Shown: in pieces, positions 24,138 through 37,794 of the stretch
How positions within the stretch are numbered: the first letter of the stretch is position 1
Layout of the letters: the number at the start of each line of letters is the position of its first letter
Assembly (NCBI GenBank): GCA_949318235.1
Contig: OX439133.1
Span: forward strand, 16,607,392-16,671,391
Length of the DNA stretch: 64,000 nucleotides
Direction of reading: 5' to 3'
From: Ecdyonurus torrentis
Lineage: Eukaryota > Arthropoda > Insecta > Ephemeroptera > Heptageniidae
Translations under genes and position numbers: made by a program
The notes under the pieces: generated by a model
Told to the model about the DNA's origin: nothing
Seen by the model: the letters and a program-made list of their open reading frames with translations, nothing else
Database searches by the model: none

Positions 24138-24158
24138 TCTCTCTCTCTCTCTCTCTCG

Positions 24159-24198
<40 letters not shown>
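24138..24198. repeat. (CT)n microsatellite with two interruptions
   Basis: CT units interrupted by CG and TT near 24157 and 24173. Confidence 0.95.
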
Positions 24199-25025
24199 AA
24201 CAGAATAACATCACGAGTTATATAATAGTCGATTCATAGTTTATTTTGATGCTTTATTTGAAATTTTATTTTATTGACTTCTACAACATTCAAAAATTCA
24301 AAACCAACTTTCTTTACATTTCCAATCTCCTATAGTGAGTTGTATAGTTGTTATGTTATATTATTTGGTATATTACTATTAGAATAATCAATATCGCATT
24401 GCTTGTAATATGCAAATAATAATGATCTTCATCAAAAAAAAAAAAAAAAAAAAAAAAAATAGCGCAGTTGGAATCAACTGACCTATATCAACCAACAAAC
24501 AAAAAACTTCTATAAAAAAATAACATTAGATAAAAGAAACAACTAAACACAGTATGTATATGGAAACTAATAATAAAAAATCATGTAGTGCACTAAAAAA
24601 TGTAAGAAATATTTCAAAAGTTAAAATAAAGTATTTTACATTAAAATTTGACCTGTATTATTAATGTGTCATAAGTGAATTAAATAATATATGATGTGAT
24701 TTTATTATAACTTCCGTATGGTTTTACTGAGAATTTTTAATATAAATAACCACAAGATCCTGTGGTTGGTTTAAATTGATTCATAATAAATCACTCTTGT
24801 TGTGTATATATAAAAACTTTTTAAGATGTGAGTGATTCATTATGTTTTGTTTTTCTTTCTGTATTTGTTTTGTTTTTGTACGGAAAATGAGTAATTAAGA
24901 GGTTTTTTGAATTTATAAATAAATAAACTTTGTTAGATTTTGTTATGTGGTAATTAATATATTAGAATATACAGTACTAGACTAACTAGAGCTTTAATTT
25001 GATATTCTTTGATCTTGGAGGGAGG

Positions 25026-25026
25026 T

Positions 25027-25095
<69 letters not shown>
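25026..25095. repeat. (AG)n microsatellite
   Basis: About 35 AG units with one TAG interruption near the start. Confidence 0.95.
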
Positions 25096-25097
<2 letters not shown>

Positions 25098-25700
25098 CAA
25101 AGAAACAACTAACAATTACAAAAAAAAAAATAAAAAAAAACACTAAAGAAAAATTCTTTTAACGACTAATTAGCAAAAAAACACGTAAAAAAAAGTGCGC
25201 CTTGTATTTCTCATTTAAAATTTTCCAGCGTTAATATATAAAAAAAAAGGTGCTCCCGTAATGCTAAAGAATATTAAATTCGAGGTCTATAAGTACTGTA
25301 TTTTCCTAAGAACTCGTAATTTACTGGCGCTTCACAAACTCACCAGCACAAGTATTTGGAAATGCATTATAATATAATAATACTGCACATGCATTCATTT
25401 TACCATTATATTCAAGACTATAATATAGAGCACAAATTTTTCTCTTATATGCTAATCACACGACACTAACTTTAAAAAAAAAAGTAGTAAAAAACACATC
25501 ATTATTTTGTAAGTGGGGAGGGGAGGGGTGGTTTGGACAAGATTGACGTACATTTTTTACATTACCACCTTTTGAATGAAATGCAAGTGAATGCATATTA
25601 TAAACAGTATAGTTGTATAGTTTATACTTTAATAAAAAGTATATTATATTTTATTGATATCAAAAGAATTCTATATAGGTACCGCAAGGAAATAAAAATA

Positions 25701-25733
25701 TATCACTAAAATTGAAAGTTATTCATTTCATTT
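25701..25733 (+). repeat. 33-bp word duplicated at 57736-57768
   Basis: Starts TATCACTAAAATTGAAAG and continues through TTATTCATTTCATTT, identical to 57736-57768. A TACCGCAA.GAAA word lies upstream at both loci at different distances. It probably marks two copies of a longer, diverged dispersed repeat. Confidence 0.65.
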
Positions 25734-25739
25734 TGGTAC

Positions 25740-27730
25740 ATGATATGGTCATACATAAAACAATATGAATAAATGAAATAAATTGAAAATATTGTGTGGA
25801 TTCTGTGGATTATAGAGTAATAAACTATATAATCATAAATTAGCATATTCCTTCAAAAAAGTGAAAGAAAAGTACTTATATTAAATATTACTTATAAAAG
25901 ACTGTTAAAAAGTCGACCCTTGATACTTTAGATTCCAACATATAATAATACAGCACATTGAGCGATATACCGACACAAAGAAAAAAAAATCGCTGACATC
26001 AGACAGATTGAGTTGCAAAGAAAGAATCAGGTTAATATGACGTCATTTTTTTACGCTTAAATTAATAAAATAACGTATAATTGTTTTAAATTTTTAAAGC
26101 TTTGTAATATCAAGTAACAATAATATAAAATATATTATGCTTTTTCATTTTGTAACTTTTTTAGCTTTTAGTTTAATAATATATTTTTATTATACTTTAC
26201 TATACATAAATGCATTATATTTCATTATTTTATTATTATTTAAATTTTCTTTTTTTGCAGTAAATCTTTAATTATTAATTTCTAGTTATTTGTAGTAAAA
26301 TTTATTAAATTTATTTAATTTTAATAATATTTACAATAAATTCAAATGTGATAAAATTCATTTTATTATCCTCAACTGAGTTTTGGAAATATATTTGTTG
26401 GAGGAAGGAATATTGAAGTTAAGTAATTTGAGATGACATTGCTAATCGTTATGTAATAATTATGTACTATTGAGTCAACACATATATACTGTATTATTAT
26501 AGAATTAATATGGTCTATAAAGTAAATGAGGAAAAATTGTTCTTTAAATAAAAAAATTGGGATGGTTTGTGTACTTATTTAAATTGTGCAACCGTAACAG
26601 ATATTTCAAAAATCCATGCTTTAATTTAATCAGTAAATTTAAATCTATATTTTCTGTTCACTTAATACTTACTTAGAATTAATAATTATCGCAATATATG
26701 ATATTTACGTATCAATAATTTTATCTCATGCATAATTTCACAAGATACATGAATGAAATAATGCAATATTATATTGAAACATTTATAAAATACGTACAGT
26801 ATAGTAATACTTTCTTTGTATATTATATAGATTTATATATGTTTCAAATCAGGTGAATCATTTAATGGAATGCTTTATATTATTTACATTTGCATGAGTT
26901 AAATCCTTGAAATAATTAACATTCTTCTATTATATTAACACGTGATTTAAATATATGCATCTAGAAATTGTAAATAAAATAATTTAAATTTTTTTTAATA
27001 TCGTAATAAATTCTTTTATAAGAATGCGAGATGTATATGACTATTCAAATACTTTTTTAATCATAATCTTGTGACTTATACATTAATATCATAAGGAATT
27101 CGCAAATTAAGTAATAGGGAGATTTTATAGTAAGTCGTATACACATATCATTGATCATTTTAAGTTATTCTTATTTCTTTTTTAATGAATTTGTGAACAT
27201 TTATTTATTTTGTAATACTTTTGTTTCAGTAGTTTTTAAAAACTTATAATAGGAAATTAATTTTTTTTTAAATATTATAATACTTAATGTAAGTTAAAAT
27301 AATAAATATTTATTAAATTTTATTAATATATTTATACTAATAACAAAATATTTTAAGATATTACGTTAGTTAATAAAAAAAATCAAAAATCTATTATTCA
27401 TACAGAAAAAAAAAATTAATTGACAATCTTGACGAATGAGTCACTTTTTTTTTATTAGCTTGCTGTAGTTTAATTTCCTGAATGACACATTCACTTCACT
27501 GCCGCCAAACAGAGCATTTTTTTTTGTTATTATTTTTTTACGATGTTGCTTTCAATGACTAATGAAGTAAACGTTGTAGGTGGTAGTTCTTTTTTTTTTA
27601 TTATTAACTTAAGTATGATTTAATCACTTTTTTGTTGTACTGTTACCGATTTTTTTATTCTGAATTACTAACTTCGATTTTTTATTGCTTTTTTTTTTAC
27701 TGTTGGGTATAAAAGTTGATGAGTAACAAG
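25740..27730. other. AT-rich non-coding stretch
   Basis: No supported gene. Sequence is dominated by A/T words; frames are short. Confidence 0.5.
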
Positions 27731-27737
27731 GAAGGAG

Positions 27738-27756
27738 GGAGAGAGAGAGAGAGAGA
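27738..27756. repeat. (GA)n short microsatellite
   Basis: About nine GA units. Confidence 0.85.
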
Positions 27757-27899
27757 CTTGTCAAAACTTCTTTCAGTATAGAGTGATACACAACAAACGA
27801 AATGTATAATAGCAATAAAAAAATACATACGTTCTGATTTATGAATTTCATCACCATATTTACCATAAAGTAGTTAGCTTTAAATTTACTGCAGTAGTA

Positions 27900-28973
27900 C
27901 ACGGAAAAAAAAGATGTGCTAAATTTAAGTAGATTAGTATACTAACGCAAATAAGCCCGCGCCCTAGTACATGCGTGCAAGATCTGAGTAACCTGCATCT
28001 CTAGCATAAGTGACGCTGAAACCCTAGCGCTAGATTTTATACCACCTGCGATCTAGGGGGAGCGGTACCTAGCGTCAGTTATAGTCAGTATAGTTTTTAT
28101 GTCACCTGAGATCCAGGAGGAGCGGCACCTGACTGCTAGCGCAGGTGTGCTTAACTCGCCTGAGCCGATCTAGTATTCCCGCGAACTAGGAGCTAGCATT
28201 GCTAAAATCAGCCAATCTCTGTTTAAATGGCCACGTTTCTCTATTTTTCAGGAGACCATGAATAAGGTAATTAATTCTAAACTATCAGATTTATAAAAAT
28301 ACTTTAACTGTCTTAATTACCGCGTATTTCATGCAAATAGAATTATAAGTGACGATTTTACATAAAAAATAAAAATGAAGTAATCGCACAGTCAAATAAG
28401 GTGCAAAATGAGTCGTCATGTAGTAACACAATGGTATATTATATTTGATATATTCATCGATATATGGCCTATGGTAGCCAAACCCGATCGACGCATTGAA
28501 AAAAAAAATGGTCCTCTGTCCCCCGCTACTAACAAATTATGATATGATTTATAATTATGCATAATTTATATGAAAGTATATTTGCATACAATTATAATAA
28601 ACTAAGAACATCCACCGCGGGAATTTTTCATTTCATTGAATATTTCAAATTATTACCAACGTTTATTTTTTATAATAATTAATAATTAAATTAATACACA
28701 AAATTATTTTTAAAAAATCTCATGTACGCCATTTTGCGGTCCAATTCTAAAATTTAGTATATTAGTGCTAACTCAAATATACTAGGGGTGAGTTTGCAAG
28801 CCCACCTCACCTGAGTCTATTTCTCCTGGCCGACAGGTATGCTATGCTGCGCGCAGGTAGGAGCGGGTCTAGCATACCGCCCTACTAATTCTCAGTTAGG
28901 ACTGTCTCTATTGCAAAACACAGCATTTTAATACTAGCTTTTTGCTTAATTTAAGTATATTTTATTTTCCGTG
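27900..28973. mobile_element. Non-autonomous TIR DNA transposon with GC-rich subterminal zones
   Basis: Ends are inverted (TACACGGAAAA at 27898-27908, TTTTCCGTGTA at 28965-28975). TA flanks both ends, so the likely unit is CACGG...CCGTG with a TA duplication. Further inside, AAATTTAAGTA and its complement also pair. The left subterminal zone (27950-28190) holds two near-direct repeats 60 bp apart (CACCTGCGATCTAGGGGGAG at 28043 and CACCTGAGATCCAGGAGGAG at 28103). The right zone (28790-28900) is similarly GC-rich with CACCTGAGT and AGGTAGGAGCGG. The middle is AT-rich with no ORF. Confidence 0.6.
28042..28137. repeat. 60-bp-period subterminal direct repeat
   Basis: Two units beginning CACCTG.GATC.AGG.GGAGCGG and ending (G/T)ACCT. 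GC-rich, inside the TIR element, and possibly transposase-binding repeats (inference). Confidence 0.55.
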
Positions 28974-29299
28974 TAATAAGTTATACAATTTCAGATATAT
29001 AATGTTACAGTAATACAATCTAATAATATATATTATCTACAGAGAAAAAAAAATTCACGTATACAAACTATCTCTGATCTCCAATAACTATATCATAACA
29101 TGAAACGCGTAATTTAATAACAGTAATAGATTACATTACTTTAGGGGGGAGGGGGGGTGAATTACTAATTATAACTCTATCATGTAGAAAAAAATATGTA
29201 CAGTATACAGTATGTAATTAGTAACACAATAAAAGATCCAATTTGGATTAAATAAAAAATAAATTCACAATATAGTTTTTTTACAAATACCATTTAAAA

Positions 29300-29479
29300 A
29301 TACCTTGGTGTTACTTTGAACGTTGAACACCCAATTATCTCGCTATCTTGGGGCCTTATTTTATAGAAATTTCAAGACTGTTACTAAAGTTCACATTTGT
29401 TTTTGATCTTAATAACATATTTCAGAATTTTGAAATGAGTGCCCAATAATTGGTTGTTCAAAATCACCCCGTTTGAATG
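29300..29479. mobile_element. pogo/Tigger-like MITE, copy 1 (left end decayed)
   Basis: The right end reads, on the minus strand, CATTCAAACGGGGTGATTTT, preceded by TA outside. The left end keeps TTGGTGTTACTTTGAAC. Interior words AATTATCTC and TGAAATGAGTGCC match copy 2. No ORF. Confidence 0.55.
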
Positions 29480-30197
29480 TACACTCATATTTGGTATAAT
29501 TACTTTAACAAAAACGGTAGCTACGTGAAGTAGTATTTAATTGTTTTTATAATAAAACCTGATAAATAAAAAAAAAAAGGCTATGTTAAAAATTATAACT
29601 CCATTATCATTCTTGTCACAATAAAAATGCATGGCTAACTAAATATTAATTAATAAACTTCAACAAACTAAAATTTGTTATTAAAAAAAAGTAGATAAGT
29701 TTTAATTACACATACAGGTGTTGAGTGTTACATTATGTTAAAATAATATTAAGTAAAGTAAATATCATATTACATAAGCTATGTAGATACCTAAAATTTG
29801 ATAATATTATAATTAAAATTGCATGTTATCAGTTTATTAAAATAATTATCACTAGACAATTTGTATTATAATTCTAGATTATAATCAAAATGCATTTAAT
29901 GCATTTTTTTTGGTGCATATAATATAAGATTATCTATATTTCATTTATTATTTTGTAGAAAGGAAAGCATTTATTTTAATGTTCATTTTAACGATTTTTT
30001 AAAAATAATATTGTAAATATTTTTTTATCTAATTTTTTTAAATATATTTTTCTGTTTCGATTAGAATTTTAATTGAAATATCGTGTTTAAATTAATATTT
30101 AAAAATATAGTTTAATGATCTTAAAGGGTGGTTAGTATAGCTTGCATTGTGATATCACGAATAGTTCGGCTGGTATTTGTAAATATAATGCTTACCA

Positions 30198-30228
<31 letters not shown>

Positions 30229-30288
30229 ATAAATAAAAAAAAAAGCTTTGAATTTATTTTATTTATAAATTCTAATTAAAATAACTAT

Positions 30289-30325
<37 letters not shown>

Positions 30326-30402
30326 TGATCCATTTTTATACGTGGAAAAGCTTTCCTAATTTTTAAATCATATATCTTATTTGTTTTGTTTACAATATTC
30401 AT

Positions 30403-30969
30403 CAAACTTCAAAAATTTGGCCAGGGGAAAAAATCTGATACGGGCCCCCCGAAAGAGGGACAGTGCCGGGGAGGAGGGGGGGGGGGGATGCGCGCCGCAG
30501 TCAAAATTTTTTGAAAAAGGGGGCGTGGCGCTGAAATTTTAAGCTATTTTTTATAATGAAAATTAAAAAAGTGTCACTAACATGAAAAAAAAATCGTTAA
30601 AATGACCTATCATACATGATTTTAATTTTTGTCAATAATTAATTTTTGCTATAAATAGAAAAAATACATATATGATATTTGAAGAAGACATTTATAGAAA
30701 ATTTAATTAGAAGGTGGTGACAGTTAAAAAATATAGTTAATATTAATACCCTCTGTCACAAAATGCATAATTATTTGATTGATCCACTTTCACTTTCAAA
30801 TACTGTTTTTCAACATAAAATTTAATATTACCAATTTTTTTTTTCTATTATTATTATTTTTTTTTTTTGCGCCATGCATCAACGGGCCCCCCCAGAAGCC
30901 GACGGGCCCCCAGAAGTCGACGGGCCCGGGGGAACTTCCCCCTCTCCCCCCCTGGTAGTTATGCCACTG
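30403..30969. mobile_element. hAT-like non-autonomous element with 8-bp target duplication
   Basis: Flanked by ATATTCAT at 30395-30402 and 30970-30977. The right end reads on the minus strand CAGTGGCATAACTACCAGGG, an end type familiar from hAT elements. The left end begins CA and reaches GGCCAGGGG but is diverged. Subterminal sequence is GC-rich at both ends; the right has three GACGGGCCC-type repeats (30881-30928). The AT-rich middle has no ORF. Confidence 0.7.
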
Positions 30970-31078
30970 ATATTCATATTTGAAGATTATACTCTACATT
31001 TTTATTAAGTTAATTACATTAATATCACTTACATTATTACGGAAAATGTCGTATCGGGCAGTTGCATATTTTTAAGTA

Positions 31079-31259
31079 CAGTGAACTGGGGTAACTTTGA
31101 TCAAATAATCACCCTATTATCTCTGTCATGTGGTCTCATTTCAGAACTTTGAAAAATATGTTTCTAATTCAAATGTTGTTCTTCCTTAATCTTCAAAATT
31201 TTGAAATGAGTGCCTTACGTAGAGATAATTGGGAGTTCAAAGTCACCCCCGATGGACTG
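31079..31259. mobile_element. pogo/Tigger-like MITE, copy 2 (181 bp)
   Basis: TIR CAGTGAACTGGGGTAACTTT on the left, and on the minus strand CAGTCCATCGGGGGTGACTT on the right. Flanking TA (31077-31078 and 31260-31261) fits a Tc1/mariner-superfamily target duplication, and CAGT ends are characteristic of pogo/Tigger. Inverted similarity continues inward through TTATCTCT and CTCATTTCA. No ORF. Confidence 0.7.
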
Positions 31260-31269
31260 TACTTTTCAA

Positions 31270-32288
<1,019 letters not shown>

Positions 32289-33594
32289 AACTAACGCTAC
32301 CCACAATGGGTTAATACATGGATTACTATGTATACAGTACATTGTTTTATGAACTGAGAGAGAGAGAGACAGAGAGACTAAAAATTTGAAGTTAAAAAGA
32401 ATTCAAAAAGAAATACCGTGCGTCAAAATTTTAACTCGAATGGCATATATCATACCATTGCTAATAAATGAATAATAATAAATATTAAAAATGAAAACTA
32501 TCTTCAGTAATAGTTCTATATATTGTTGATAAGGCGAATAGCTTTCAATTAAAAAAAAAAAAAATACCAAGAAATTATATAATATGTAATATAACCACCT
32601 GTGTTTAAAAATAATAATAAACAGAAAAAAATGCAACAAAGACGAAAAAAATAAAGCAATATAAATTTTTACTAATAAAAAAAATCAATGAATTTTTCTA
32701 TTAACCAAGTTCACAAAAAAATAAGGAAGGTGCTAAAATGTTTCGCACCCATCAAAACCAAATAATATGAATTTATAAAAGGTGTTAATATTTTAAGTGT
32801 TGACAAGTTTGATTTAATATTCATTCTTATATAAATTAAAATATGCGCGTTCAAAAGTTATGTTTTTATTTTTTATATAATTAACACTTTGCCTATCACC
32901 TAGAGAAGAAGAAAAAATATATATTGATTAAAATATTTTATAATTTAAAAACTGGTTTTATAATTTGTTTAATATTTTTTTTATTGATTTTTATTTGAAT
33001 TGTATTAAATTATTATTTATTTAAATTATATTTGCATAATATTATTTTTATTTATAAAATATTTTAAGAATTGTCTGATAATTTTTTTTTTATTAATAAA
33101 AAATAGCTTCCTAGACATAAAATAATAAACAAAATAACCATGATGCCACCAAAAAAATAACTATATTTTTCTTTTAGTTTCATTTTACCGACTAGACTAT
33201 GCTCTATACCTCCAACTGTGAAACTCTCTAATAAAAATGTGTGTCTTCAATTATATATATTTCAAATTATTATTATTTTTTACCATGATACAACTTAATT
33301 TATTTGTATTTTTTTTTCTTGATTTAAAAGAAAAAGTGAGAGGTCAATTCAAAACATTTTATAAGTTAATTAAAAAAAAATTCTATCACGCGATTTGATA
33401 TTTTAATTGATATAAAAAGCAAAGGGTGGTCTCTTTTATAATTTTTTTTTTTTTTAATGCACTTTAATTGAACTTTTTATTTATCTATTTATTCTTATAC
33501 ACAATTAACAAAACTATGATAGATTTTTGTCTTCAAAAAATATAATTCAGTTGTTGTTTTTTTCTAAATTTTTAATTAAAATACATTAGCTGTA

Positions 33595-34090
33595 CATTTA
33601 AACCGGTTCAAGCAGCGGCCAGAGCCAAAATCTTCGGGATCTCGTTTTTTTGAACACGTTTTACCCGGGTTTCGAACTTTTAGTTCCAAAATGAGCCATA
33701 TTGAGTAAAGCTCGTGAAAGATTCGTGAAAAAAACGAGCTTCTGAAAGAATTCGAATTTCCAAACATTTGTGAAAAGCAAAAGAAAGTTTCTTTTGCAAA
33801 GCCAAAGAAAGTTTGCAAAATTTGTCTAGTATTATGACGTTTTAAATTCTGTAGTATGTATTTTTTTTTTTTTTTTTTTTGCAGTTTTTAAGAATGTTTT
33901 AAATTTTATTTACAACTTTTGTCTTCAAAAAAAAAAAAAAAAAAAAAAACTCATTTCCAGATTTTGACTTTAATATAATATAGAGCTTACCAGTTTTTGG
34001 CTCGGGTTTCGAGTTTAAACTCGATATCAAGCTGAACGCGCGGATTCAAAGTCAAACTTGTCTAAAAAAATTTCAGCTCGTTAAAAAAAA
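33595..34090. other. Unrecognised higher-complexity patch
   Basis: Two segments share words such as CGGGTTTCGA (about 33667 and 34002) and GAGC/GCTC motifs, suggesting relics of one repeat. Overlapping frames show no recognised domain. Poly(T) and poly(A) tracts separate them (about 33861-33880 and 33928-33948). Confidence 0.35.
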
Positions 34091-34532
34091 ATAGAGTTTT
34101 TTACAGGTACGTATTTATATAAATATAAAACTGAAATAATATATTTATATTAATATAATGCATAATTTGATAAGTTACCATTAAAACCAAAATGTCACAA
34201 ATAACGTGTTTTATGTCACTCGTCATGACAAGGCGATTATACGATATTTAATTATCATTAAAACAAGATTATTGACACCCGAGTTATATGATCTTAATTA
34301 CTACTCTGTCTCCATTAAAGAACGTTTTTATATTATTATGTCGACCTTCACAAGTCTCGGAATGCGAGGACATTTTGGTGCAAAATATATTACACTTCGG
34401 TGAGAAACTAGGGCATATTTTTCAGAAATTAGCATGTTCTTCTATTTGGAGCAGTATTTGTTTATGGAATATTATATTATATTATTATTATTATTATTTT
34501 TTTTGAAATAGATCTATTAGTAAAAGCTAAAA

Positions 34533-34536
<4 letters not shown>

Positions 34537-34618
<82 letters not shown>
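34537..34618. repeat. (AG)n microsatellite
   Basis: About 41 perfect AG units. Confidence 0.95.
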
Positions 34619-34621
<3 letters not shown>

Positions 34622-35582
34622 GAAATCAGTTTTATACAAAATTGTTCATTGGTATCAAGTAGTATCAACTGAAATATTGATTATTAAAATATTCCACACG
34701 TAGTTATGAACTCAAATTTGAAAATAAAAATTTCCCAAGACTATAAAAAAAAAATCATTAAATTAATAATAAAATTCATTTGCAAAATTCAGAATTGAGA
34801 AACAAAAGATCTAAATAACGATTTCATGTTATCCCTTATCAGTATAGTTATTTGAAGTTAAGATTGATAATTAAGGTACAATCTAAATCAACAAATAAGT
34901 AAAAATAAGGTAACAAACAAAAAAAAAAAAAAAAAAAAATTGTCTTACTTAACTAAATAAATTATAACATTGAATAAAAAAATTAAATTATAGAAACGAA
35001 ATTATATTAATTTAATTTTATACTAAACTGCTTAAAGGTAAAAATTGAATTATTTCTATTTAATGAAGTTATATCCGAATGAAGTCTACGCCAATGGTTA
35101 TAAAAGTTGAGTAAAGCTTTTGTAGATTGGTTTATTTAAAAAAAAAAAAAAAAAAAAAAACATATAATATTATATTTACTTATACACACGCGAGACCAAC
35201 TGTTTTTCCAAGGTTAAATATATAAGCAAGGCGAGTCAATGAAAAATATAATTTAATGTCTTTTAATGTTTATTAACTGAATTAATTATGAATAAAAAAA
35301 AAATCAAGTTTGGTAATTTAATTTATTAAATATTTCTGTAATGAAGTTCTATATAATATACGTTTGACATTCATGTTAGTTTTTCTTTTTAAAGTTTTAA
35401 TTATGTTAATTATTGTAAAATAGGGAAATATGAAAAATTAAATAACATGAAATTGAGAAGAAGAAGATTATGTTAAGAATCACACCAAAATAATATATTT
35501 TTTTATAATTTCAAAACACCATAGCATAAAATATCATTAAGGCTTAATTTATTAAAAAAAATAAAAAAAAAAAAAAATCTAA

Positions 35583-35640
35583 TGGAGCTTATTGGTATAG
35601 CGCTTGGGAAAAGTTAAGGGTCCCCTAAGAAAAAATTACT
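35583..35640 (+). repeat. Dispersed GTGAGG-family repeat, copy 3
   Basis: TGGAGCTTATTGGTATAGCG, then CTTGGGAAAAGTTAAGGGTC and CCCTAAGA align with copies at 924, 36661 and 53273. Confidence 0.4.
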
Positions 35641-36103
35641 GGACCAATTCCGGAGATATCTAAATGAGGAATACTAGACATACCTTTACTTGTTTTAAGA
35701 CATATAGCAATTGCGTTTAAGAAATTTTTAATTCTAAAAGCTAAAATATATCAATGCTTATTTCTTTTTTATGAGTATAAAGTATTTACACGCTTACATT
35801 TTTGTTTTGTTTAACCGACATTAATAAAATTTTATTCAAATTATCAATGTGTTCAAAAATGTTGCTGAATATGATTAAAATTCTTGTTATATTCTCAAAT
35901 TCTTATAAAGTAAATAAATATTGTTTAAGAAGGATAAAAAAAAAAAAAAAAAAAAAAGACTACCTTTAATATTTAATTATCATGTATAAATTTGCAAGGT
36001 GGCAGAGTCACTAATGTTTTACTACATATCTTTATATATAATAAACAACTTTACTATATAGGCGCCCCACACAGACACAATATTATGGCTAACGGGCGTT
36101 AAG

Positions 36104-36124
36104 AGAAAGAGAGAGAGAGAGAGA
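36104..36124. repeat. (GA)n short microsatellite
   Basis: About ten GA units. Confidence 0.85.
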
Positions 36125-36431
36125 AAAAAAGATTATAAAAACTTGTGGAAAGGTAAGAAAAAACCACATTGAAGCGTGATCTCTCTGCTATATGCAAAGT
36201 AACAACGTTTCAGCTATAAGCGCAGACAGACACAAATGTTAACTCTTCTAGACTTCATTGGGCCACATACCATGCAAAACATGTCAATCTTTATTTATGT
36301 CAATTTTTTTCCATTTAGAAATTAATAATAAAAATATTTTATTATAAATTTTGGACTATTATATTAATATTGTATCACCACATATCAAAAATAAATCTAA
36401 ATTGTACTGCATTGGAGCAATTCCTAAAGCA

Positions 36432-36472
36432 CAAATGTTGCTATTTTGTAATAATTTAAGTAAATATGCTGG
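36432..36472 (+). repeat. TTATGCT-family dispersed repeat core
   Basis: The 24 bases at 36432-36455 (TGTTGCTATTTTGTAATAAT is part) are the exact reverse complement of 46027-46050. Both are then followed by AGTAAATATGCTG. A third, more diverged copy is at 60821-60860. The 92-codon frame here is not a gene. Confidence 0.6.
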
Positions 36473-36660
36473 ATATCTTATCTGGATACAATGTAGCATA
36501 AATTATGTTTTGTATATAAATTTTGCAGTATTGAGCTTGCATTATTATTACATGTATTTATTTTTGTTCGAGCACTTTAATTTCATTTCAATAATTATAT
36601 TAATTTATACACAGTTCTTTACTATTTAATGCAAATTTTGCCTGAAATGTTGAATGGAAA

Positions 36661-36740
36661 TTATTGGTGAGGCACAAGAGATAATTTAAGGTTCCTCTAA
36701 TTTCTCATCCTTTAGTATTGAGGGACCATAATCTTTATTT
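36661..36740 (+). repeat. Dispersed GTGAGG-family repeat, copy 4 (most complete)
   Basis: TTATTGGTGAGGC, GGTTCCTCTAATTTCTCATC, CTTTAGTATTGAGGGACCAT. It joins the head seen at 53273 and the body seen at 4482, showing that these are pieces of one repeat. Confidence 0.45.
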
Positions 36741-36744
36741 ATGT

Positions 36745-37794
36745 TACTATTACAAAAATTCAATTTTGAGGAAGCTATACACCGTAGCAAGATATTTTAA
36801 AATGTGGATAGCTGGTAACATCTCAGTTAGAAATAATTAATTTATATTATCATTTTCGCATTTTACGTTGCACGATTTAGAACATCCAATGTTAAAATAA
36901 GATATTTTCATAAAGTTTGAGTCAATTGAGTGCACTAATCACTTTCTAGTTTAAGTTCCAAATGCTCAAAATGAATTAAAAACTAGGATTAACTTGAAAG
37001 TCATTAAAATAAATGCATTACACAATTAGTTTATAATTTTTTTATTTAAAAATAATAAATAAAAACTTTAGATGTTTAAAAATTAAATAAATTTTTTATC
37101 TAATTTAACAATTTTATTGAAAAAAAAAACACATTTATTATAGTTGCTAACAATTAAATAAATAATATTATTTAAATTAATTAAAACAAAATAACAATAA
37201 AATTAAATAACTTTTTAGAGAAGTTACGACGGCATTATTATTATGTATAACAATATGACAAAACTAAATTTTCATACAGAAATATTTTTATATAAAAATA
37301 TATTTTTATTTTAATGTTTGTTTTATGGTTCCTACCGGTCGTACCTAGTAAGTTTACTAGACGCCAGCTTATCAGTATTATAACAAGTGATAACGATATT
37401 AAATAGGGTGGGAAATATGTTATTGTCTGATTATAACATTCAATATAAGTAAGGTTAAAAATACTATGTTAAAGTATAGTATTTTAGACTTTAAAGTAAA
37501 TCAATCTATATAAATAAAATGTGATCTGAAACAATAGATTACAAGAAACTTTGAATTCGGAGAACGAAAATAATGTATAAATACATGACGTTTTGTAGGT
37601 TTATCCTACTAAAGGACTTAAGTTTTCTTTGAAATTCTGTCATTACCTCAATTTGTATATCAAATACGCGCGTGTACTATGTATGTTAGGTACATTTCCC
37701 TCTGCTCTATTGCTTTTTTGATAAAAGAATAAGGAAGAAGAAAAAAATTAGGGGTTAGTTTTATTTCATATTGTAAATGAAGACATTGTCTTGA
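36745..37794. other. AT-rich non-coding stretch
   Basis: No supported gene or repeat ends. Confidence 0.5.

Noticed and set aside
33576..33818. 80-codon minus-strand ORF
   Set aside because: No recognised domain, and the DNA shares words with a second segment at about 34000, so repeat relic is more likely.
34206..34506. Two overlapping short ORFs (65 and 72 codons)
   Set aside because: The stretch is slightly less AT-biased and has an acceptor- and donor-like layout, but no domain is recognised, so an exon call is not supported.
36351..36629. 92-codon ORF with a membrane-like hydrophobic end
   Set aside because: Overlaps the TTATGCT-family repeat, and hydrophobicity is expected from AT-rich codons.
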